This document shows positions 56,502-64,000 of a stretch of DNA of 64,000 nt, one piece after another. The position numbers and the translations under genes were made by a program. The stretch comes from Blattamonas nauphoetae (lineage: Eukaryota > Preaxostyla > Oxymonadida). Where the stretch lies: positions 21,764 to 85,763 of the forward strand of contig JARBJD010000311.1 in the NCBI GenBank assembly GCA_033064195.1, given 5' to 3'. Every line of letters starts with the position of its first letter. Position 1 is the first letter of the stretch. The notes below the pieces were generated by a model. That model saw only the letters and a list, made by a program, of their open reading frames with translations, was not told the DNA's origin and made no database searches.

Positions 56502-57554
56502 ATGAAGACGAAAACACCCCTCAGTCAATCAGAATCAAACCAACTCGAATCTTCAACATCTTCGTGTTCAGATCATGACAGATGTTCGTCGATACACATC
56601 GCCGTTTCCGTGGCTAGAAGATCATCATCAATTTCCAGATATGGATTCGTCTATCATGTACCGCTCGCTTGTTGCCCTTGTATAGGGATACCCATGATGA
56701 CGCCCTTCAAGATAAAGCTGTCCAGTTTCTGAAAAGTTGAACCGAAATCGAGCCCATTCAGCTCCACCAAACGAATCTCGTGAATATTCTCGTTCCTCTT
56801 CAGGGATCGCCTTCTGGCTTTGTTGAGAGCGTTGTCATTCTCCTGGCGTCTCCTCACTCGCCTGTAGTTGCAGCAGCGATGTCATTCCTCATCAACACAA
56901 TTCGCTTCATCCACGGCAATTGACTTCGTCTGGTGGCGTCTGATCCATAGCCGGTGTCCTCGCGGCTGTTCAACCTCTCACACTGCCAACTTCAGAAATG
57001 AAAAGATAATCAACAATCTGATCACAATCATCACACATTTCGCATTCCTCGCTTTTCCATCAACTCTCAGGACCCTTACTATCACAACTGCAGAGGACAA
57101 ATTCAACCATTGTGAAATGATCTTCAGAAGGTCGTAATCCATCGTCTCAATTTGTGAGATTTCTGATCTCAAAGGCGAAATATCCCTATGGAGACTTATC
57201 ATACTCATACATGAAACTATTGAGCTCACTGAATAGGCCCATTTCATCGTCCAACATTGGGTTTGTCTTCTTTCCGATTGAAGTAACATTCTCAAATTGT
57301 CTCTCAATCGTCGAAGATAGTGCTTGTCTCTGTATTACTCTCAATAATATCAACGATTCGCTGACAGAATGGAAGGCTGAAGGCCCAGAAGTGGCCCAAT
57401 CCGGAAAACAGATGATGCAAGCTCTGTTTTCGGAAGGCTCGAAGACACACTCGAACAGATATCGATGTATGAAAAGATAGCTATAATGGCATAAAATTGT
57501 CGGATATTGTCACTCTCGCAATTGCTGGGATCGAATGTGAAAAGACAATGATGA
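56502..57554 (+). pseudogene. Inverted, broken copy of helical gene B
   Basis: Counterpart of 53186-54259. After a divergent first approximately 160 bp, pieces in different frames keep the family core (NEKIINNLITIITHFAFLAF, TLNNINDSLTEWKAEGPEVA). Numerous 1-2 base deletions break it. Either a pseudogene or an artefact of low-quality consensus. Confidence 0.75.
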
Positions 57555-58139
57555 AGCACACACCTTGGTCATTGAAACCGCTCTTGAATGACTCCAATAT
57601 TTCTACGGACTCTCGTCGGATCTTTGAATGCACTGATTGCTGAGATCGAATCGGAAAAGGCAGTGACCGGATGCATCTTTCCCAATCTCGACTTTGGCCA
57701 TCTCAGAATCACCCCTCGTTTATCCTGTCGAAAAGGGATATGCCTACATTCCCACCATTCCACAGCCATCCACTCTTTGTTTGAGGTGTGTTCTGATGTT
57801 TGGTCTTTTTCTGTTGATGCCCTCGGCAGGTTCATCACTCGTTCTTCAATTCAATCTCTGTTCGATCATCGCTCTCTTTTCGATAACCCTCTCACGATAC
57901 TAGTTTGGCGTTCATCTCAGTGCAGGTATTTCCACATCAGCAGTATTTTGGGCTCCATTTTGGCACGCTTGTCTCAGGCGAGATCTCTGCAAGTCCATCG
58001 AGCTTGCTTGTTGTCAGGGATGATTCATCTGATTCTGTTCTTGTTTGTTTCATTTCACAGAACAATTCATGTTTTGTGCAATGAGTTTGTTGTGAATCTG
58101 TTCGTGACACAAAATGGGATGATCCTCCTCCTTTCACAA

Positions 58140-59196
58140 ATGCAAACTAAACTTTCTCATTTGCGAACGTCTTCTGGTACCTCTTGGCTCCCCACGGGAT
58201 TCACATTCATCAGTAAACCCTGAGCAGGAATTGTTCCTGAATTACGATTTGAGCTCAAAATGTCGTTTAAGGACCAATCGAAATTTTCAAGTCACTTGTT
58301 ACCTCGTGAAAGCGGGATATCCATTTGACAATGCCCTTCGAGACAGGGCTGTCGTGTTTTGAAGAGTCTCGAACCAGGGAAGTCACAACCAATTACAGCT
58401 TCGAAACTCGTCACTGACCTCGTTCCTCTTCAGCCGGATCTCCTTCTGGCTTTGTGGAGGGTATTGTCACTCTGCTCCACTCTCGACTATAGTCGCTGCA
58501 ACGTTGTCGTTCCTCCAAAACCACTCTAGTCAGATTCTTCTACTTCGATGTCGTCTCGTGGAGTCAGATCTCATCAGCAACGTGTTAGCGGCTGTTCAAC
58601 CACACACACTGACAAGATCAGGAAATGAAGAGATGATCGACAATCTGAACAAAGTCATCGATCATTCTGTCAACCTCGCTTTTCCAAATTGTCTCGCTGA
58701 ACTTGGCATCACTTCTGCAGTCGACCAATTCAACCATCGTGAGATGATCTTCCAGAAGGTCGTGCTCCCATCGTCTCAATTTGTGACATTTCTGATCTCA
58801 AATCGACACATTCTCAATGGACTCTTGTTGAAGTCTTTCCTAAATCTATTGGCCATATTCATTCAAATATGCCCATTTCATCTTCCCACATTGAATTTGT
58901 TCTCGCATCCCAATTGTGATGGCATTCTCAAGTTGTCTCTCGTTCGTCGAAGATGATCTGTGTCCCTTGGGTATTCTCGTCCACATCAACCATTCACTCC
59001 CAGAATGGAAGGAAGAAGGCCCAGAAGTGGTTCAGTCTGCGAAACGGATGATGCAAGCTCTGTCTTCGGAAAGCTTCGAAGACACACTCGAACAGACACT
59101 GATGCACAACAAGGATGTCATGGATTCAAACTTGTTGATGAGTGTCACTCCATCTCACAACTGTTAGGATCGAATGTGGAAATCCCTGAAGATTGA
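58140..59196 (+). pseudogene. Inverted, broken copy of helical gene A
   Basis: Counterpart of 51506-52582, from ATG 58140 to TGA 59194-59196. Frames change several times through short deletions. The longest intact piece, at 58504-58956, crosses the site where the left arm has TAG and reads QNHSSQILLLRCRLVESD, one codon shorter than the family register. This suggests local length errors rather than a restored gene. Confidence 0.75.
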
Positions 59197-60038
59197 TTTC
59201 TAAATGACACGTCGAACTGGCCTCTCTCTAAAATGACACCAACTCATTTCTGCGGACTCTCCTCGGATGTTGGGAATGCACTGATTGCTGGTGCAGATGG
59301 ACAGATTCTGCAATCGCCTCCAATCGTCCAGAAATGGTTTGCTCTTTTGGGTTGGTCGTTCTCAACGCGACTGTCTTTGACTGTCACATCGTCAACCGTC
59401 CTCTCTCCAAACAATTCCTTACATCTCTGAATGATGTATTGTGCCCAGATTATCTTTCCCAATCTCGACTTTGGACATCCTCAGAATCACCCCTCGTTTA
59501 TCTCGTCACAATGGAATCCCTCCACGCTCACACCATCTCACCAGGAGACCAAGACCAAGGGTTTTGTGTTCATGGAGACGATGATGGCTTATTCGGAAGG
59601 ATTAACAGCACTATTCATTTGACGAAACAACATCTCATCGCTTTCTCGTCAACTTGTGGAGCTATGCGAACAACAAGTCCACGCCAGCCATCCACACTAT
59701 ATCTACCGATTCTAATGCTTCTGTCCAGAGTTTTGATGTTTACCTATTTCTCTCACCGTTTTCATTCCCTATCACCCATTCTCGATTACAAGTTGATAGC
59801 CTGATGATTTCATTTTGAATGGGAGTTTTTGCTGTTCGAAGCTGAAAACATTATCCAACCGACGTTCGACGGTCAACAAGATGGACGAAAAGCAGTCGGT
59901 CAAATGCGGGGAACAGAGAATCTTGATCCATTTCAAAGATAAAGAGGCGTTTAAGGTGACCAGTGATCCAAAAAGGAAAAAGAGAACGAAAATAAACGAG
60001 TGAGCACGAAAACCAACGATGAAGAATCAACCAATATT

Positions 60039-60983
60039 TCAATACACTGAGTTCATTATCGCTTGTGATACTGCCCGCGCGGCCAATTCTCCCAACAGAT
60101 TCATCGTCCTGATTTCCTTCCAGTTTCCAATCGTGTTATCGTCCTGTTCTTGGCGACTAAGAGTGAATACGACATCTCCGTCTTGAGACAGAAACGCCGG
60201 TCGAACGCTTCGCACAATTCCATTCGATGCCCGTCGCGCCAAATCACAGCATTCCAGCTTCGTTAGCTTGCAGTTTGTCGCAACAACACATAAAAGCGTG
60301 TTTCCTTTCGACGGATCAATTGACAGCGCTTGCAGCATCTCCTCGTCTGAAAAGAGCCCACCCGACTCTTTTTCCAACCCCGAGATGTGTTCTCCTGTCG
60401 TCGGGTTCGCAATATAGCCAAGGCTGTTCACAACACAAAGAGCTCCCATCTTCACGCCCTTGAATTCCACAAGCGATGAGCCAATACCCGATCTGTTCCT
60501 TGCGCTATAGTCTCCTAGCAGAGACATTATCTTCCCGTTTCTGGTTCCCATTCCTGCCCCGATTCTGCCTTGTTCAACTTTCGCTGACGACGCTTTCACA
60601 CACGCTGCGTCCCATACCTACGAAATCCGCCGATGATGCTTTCGTGTTTCCATCCAAATCAAATACAACCGCCGCCGGAACAATCGGAACTGGAATAGCC
60701 AGTAATTTCGTACCTTGGTTGGATTCCGCCAAGAATTTCATCGCTCCGTCTGCTGATGCCAGGCCAAACGCACTTCCGCCACTTAAAACAACTCCGTCGA
60801 CATGCGCTGGGGTTGTTGTCGTTCGTAGAACATCAAGTTCGCGAGAGCCAGGTGCGTGACCTGGAACATGGACTCCTCCAACGAACTCGTCCTTGCACAG
60901 AATAACTGTGCAACCCGTGTCTGCTGTCTCGTCTGAAGAATGTCCCACGTGGATCCGGGGATGGCTGTGAGTGTATTATTCAT
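60039..60983 (-). pseudogene. Inverted, broken copy of the P1 peptidase gene
   Basis: Counterpart of 49703-50650. The C-terminal 186 codons (60599-60039) are nearly identical, including the presumed nucleophile motif GNTLLCVVATN. A 2-base loss near 60605 (GGACGCAGCG against GGACGTGCAGCG) and others upstream separate it from the N-terminal part. If the right arm is an assembly product, this is not a second gene. Confidence 0.8.
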
Positions 60984-61330
60984 GAAAAATAGAATCAAAC
61001 CATTTTTTACACCACAGTTGAGGAATGGGGATGTCACTTTAACCAAAAGTGAACCACAGATATGGTTATTGATCTTATTTCTTCTCGCTAATTCAATGAA
61101 CCTATGCGTGCCAACACACACTGAGGCGGATTCACACACATTCCACTCGTCGGTTTGGGAAGAATGTTGTGGGGAGGGCGTTGGTTGGCGTTGTGGATGG
61201 GATTTTTCGAGACAATTTCGGAAGACTGTCGCATATTCACTGTTTCTCTGTTTGTCGATTGTATTGAGAAAGTGGAATTGAAAGAAACAAGAGTGAAGTG
61301 AATAGAGAGTGTGAAGAGAGAAAGTTCGGA

Positions 61331-64000
61331 TTAGTCCATCACCACTTTCGAATTCCCTCCAACCATCGATGGCTCTCGAAGCACTTCAGTTGACACAATC
61401 TCAACTGAATTCCCTCCATCGTATGGATGGACAATAAATCGAAAGGGAACAGGAATGTTGGAGAAGAAGACTGGCTGTGTCTCTCCATCTTGCGACAACT
61501 TCAATGTTCGCTTTCCTTCTCGTCCATCTGCCTCCATCACCACTCGCTGTCCAACTCCTCCCTGCCCTTGCATGCTGATCCGTTGTGTGTTTGTTTGCCG
61601 TTTTGTTGCGAAAAACGATAGTCGAATAACAATCCCATCCAGCTCCTCCAAGCTCATGAACCATGTTGGGCATGGGTTCGGCACGTATGGCACAGTTCGG
61701 AATGTATGTCTTTTTGTTTTCAAGCTGGATAGAAGAGTCAAAAGCAAAATACTATAGAGGAACAGGGCCCTATGCATTAGATGATGTAATTTCAACAAAC
61801 ATTGATTTGTACTCAGAGGAGAAATAGATAAACAAGACACATTCATGTTTGTCGATTTTTCGGATATATAATCCGATTATGACACCCAACGTCAAGTTTT
61901 CACCTATACACGATGTATAAAGCAAGGATCTCGATGCGATGATAGGATACTGTGATGGGAAAGAAAAAATTGTGAAATTGTTGAAGAGTGATGATCTGAC
62001 TTTTATGTCTCATTTCAGCTCCAATTCATCAAATATTTCAGGAACACCATGAAAATAGATTTTTGAGGGCGATACAATATGTTAAAACGGTGACGTGCAA
62101 CATCCTCGAGAAAGAATCCATTCCTTTTTCTAGCAAAGAATTTGCCATCGTCACTTCATAAATCTCGAATTTCCGAATTAACCACTCATTGATCTCTTAT
62201 TAATCATATTTTCAAATTGTGAAATAAAGATGACCACAAACAAACTAAAATGAGTTTATCAAAGTCGATGATGTGGCCCAGATCAGGGTTGCCACCACTT
62301 TGAACACCTTTAAAATGGTCATTCTGTACCATTCCGTTCGATTGTTCACATTCACATCACATTCATTGATTTCTCTATTTGAGAAAAGTGTCTTGAAATC
62401 GACGGATCAATGGGAAAAGAAAAGTCGACCTGACACTCTTCCCGACACTTGGCCAGTCATTGGAAACTCGTGCCATACATTCCGAACCTTGCCATACATA
62501 CCGAACTTGTGCCATACAAACCGAACTTTACCACATTCCGAACCCATGCCCCATGTTGGATATGTCTCGGCCAGTTCTGTCAGATTTGTCGCGATCAGCC
62601 CGAAGTAAAACGAATAATTGATGGCTCGAATAACACAAGTGATTCATTACGACGACAGCTCAAATGAATGTGTAAGAAGATGGTAATTTTCCATTTCTTT
62701 TGGGGTGAACACATTTCTGGCGAGGAAGAACCTGTCTTGTTGAACACTTCGATTGCTGCTGCTCATTCCTTCACATTCCTTCGTCGCTCTTCTTCCTCCT
62801 TTCTCTTCCTTTCCTCTTCTCGCTTCTTCTCTTCCTCCCTCTGTCGTCCTTCTTCAACCCATTTTCGTTCATCCTCTTCATCTCTTCCATCTCTCTTTTC
62901 TCCTTCTCCCTTTCTGTTCCATCTCTCTCATCTTCCTCGAGAACTCTCTCTGTCTCTCCTCTTCTGCCCTCCTCACCTTTTCTTTCTCCTTTTCTCGTTC
63001 TGATTCCATCAATTTCATTTTGTCCTCCATCTCCCGACCAGCTGCCAGGTCAATCCCAATCGGTCCAATCTCTTTTGAGGTAATGGCTGGATCGATGAAG
63101 AGTATCGAAGAATCATCCCTCCACCTTTCCTAAGAATCCGAGTTTTCTCATCATTCTCGACGTCCTCAGTGATCGGCCAAATCACTACTGCCTGTTCGAT
63201 TCGAGATGGCATTTCCACAGCGATGACGAGAGAGAGAAGCGATCGGAGATGGGGAGACAACTCGTCTTGTTCAGAGCTTGCCTCCAGATTTTGCTTTTCG
63301 AAGTAGACGCTGGTTTATTTGACGAGATGACTTGCTTCAATCCAGAGCACAATCGGTCTAAAACAACAAGTGTCGCCACAACATCCACTGATCCACTTTC
63401 CTTCCATTTTCATCTTCACTTTCAATTCGAGTGCAAAGTCTCTCAACAATTCCCGAACTCAACTCCCTCCACTTCCACACACGAAGACTTCCTCCACAGA
63501 GACTCCAAACACAAATCAAAGCAAAGAACGATAGAACAGTTGGAGAGAGAAGAGGAAGAGGATAAGAATGATGAAGAAGAAAAGCGAAGAGATCAGACCC
63601 AAGTGAGTTTGTGGCCGGAGTCGACAACGAACTGTCTGCATGCTGATCAACCAAAACAACAACAACGAGAACAACAAAGAGGCAGGAGAATGAAGGAAAA
63701 TGAAGAAAGAGAGGAACAAACGGAGGAGAGTGCAAGCAGAGGAATCAAGTCCTCCGAAGTCGAGGTCGTCAGCGACACCGATGTCACCATCACTCAATCA
63801 CATTGACAGGTTCCCTGAACACACACAATCCAACACATAATCAATAAAGAGATCGAAAGAGAATCAGAAATATCATCATATGGAGAAGAGAGACACACAG
63901 AAGGCTGGATGAACAGTCCGACGACAGTCGTTCGAAAATCTCCAACAATCCACTCCGAATCCCAATCGAACTTCGTTCTTTCATTTTGAGATGGTTCTGA
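61331..64000 (-). pseudogene. Inverted, broken copy of SPRY-like copy 4 (copy 5), partial
   Basis: Counterpart of 46594-49355, entering from the right edge. It carries the same insertion (61668-62551) and the same diverged middle segment as copy 4, so it derives from it and not from copies 1-3. Short deletions break the coiled-coil and SPRY-like frames. Exon A and the 5' flank lie beyond the window. Confidence 0.8.
61668..62551. mobile_element. Right-arm copy of the 918-bp TIR element, 884 bp here
   Basis: Begins GGGCATGGGTTCGG and ends CCGAACCCATGCCC, flanked by CATGTT on both sides (complement of AACATG). It is 34 bp shorter than the left copy through scattered short losses. It arose by duplication of the arm, not by a second insertion. 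Confidence 0.85.

Larger units (their letters stand above)
55544..64000. repeat. Right arm of the inverted duplication, riddled with short deletions
   Basis: It is the reverse complement of 46594-55209 with a net loss of 159 nt. Long homopolymers are shortened: T7 to four (about 49650 / 61040), T7 and T6 to four each (about 48230 / 62420), A7 to five (about 54485 / 56265). Many 1-2 base deletions lie between. An internal block, about 56294-56660, is not similar to the corresponding left-arm sequence. The arm runs to the window edge. The pattern resembles uncorrected long-read sequence. Confidence 0.9.

Noticed and set aside
63900-64000. Telomeric end at the right edge
   Set aside because: No TTAGGG-like or other short tandem array is present; the sequence is still the coding part of the right arm.

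Overview
The window is nuclear DNA of a protist with many introns and gene-dense sequence. Genes lie on both strands, most intergenic gaps are under 1 kb, and the standard code fits: apparently complete genes end in TAA, TAG or TGA. Most splice donors I could place by frame read GT-N-TG (GTATGT, GTTTGA, GTGTGA) and pair with YAG acceptors. This resembles metamonads such as Trichomonas (GTATGT). Secreted beta-helix proteins, a beta-helix / transmembrane / degenerate kinase receptor, a Kazal protein, a kelch / Cys-rich membrane protein and an AIG1-like GTPase all suit an oxymonad-like metamonad of the Blattamonas kind. That placement is inference from gene content, not a database result.

Layout: 1-1.4 kb, a beta-helix gene running off the left edge (-). 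2.1-4.15 kb, copy 1 of a five-exon coiled-coil / SPRY-like family (+). 5.4-6.4 kb, a helical orphan (+). 7.3-8.85 kb, a GTPase with a C-terminal membrane anchor (+). 9.5-13.2 kb, a kelch receptor (-). 13.5-15.5 kb, copy 2 of the family, decaying (-). 15.8-18.3 kb, two helical or coiled-coil orphans (-). 19.3-24.1 kb, an eight-exon plasma-membrane-type Ca2+-ATPase with a long Lys/Glu-rich tail (-). 24.3-27.3 kb, a secreted Pro-rich Kazal protein (+). 27.6-29.6 kb, copy 3, the best-preserved family member (+). 29.9-34.4 kb, a large acidic protein (-). 34.4-35.6 kb, a helical-repeat protein (+). 35.9-43.4 kb, two consecutive beta-helix reading frames, the second ending in a transmembrane segment and a pseudokinase (+). 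44.4-45.2 kb, a rearranged relic of the Ca2+-ATPase tail (-).

From 46.6 kb to the right edge the sequence folds back on itself. The left arm (46594-55209) carries family copy 4 split by a 918-bp transposon-like insertion, a P1-family (DmpA/NylC-like) peptidase gene, and two tandem helical-repeat genes. The right arm (55544-64000) repeats all of this in inverse orientation. Long homopolymers in the right arm are systematically shortened and most frames are broken, so it may be a fold-back or unpolished assembly product. One block of about 370 bp in the right arm is unlike the left arm, which argues that at least part of the duplication is real.

The genes do not form an operon-like pathway. 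The recurring theme is a surface and secretion repertoire (beta-helix proteins, pseudokinase receptor, kelch receptor, Kazal protein) interleaved with expanding families of cytoplasmic coiled-coil / SPRY-like and alpha-helical-repeat proteins.
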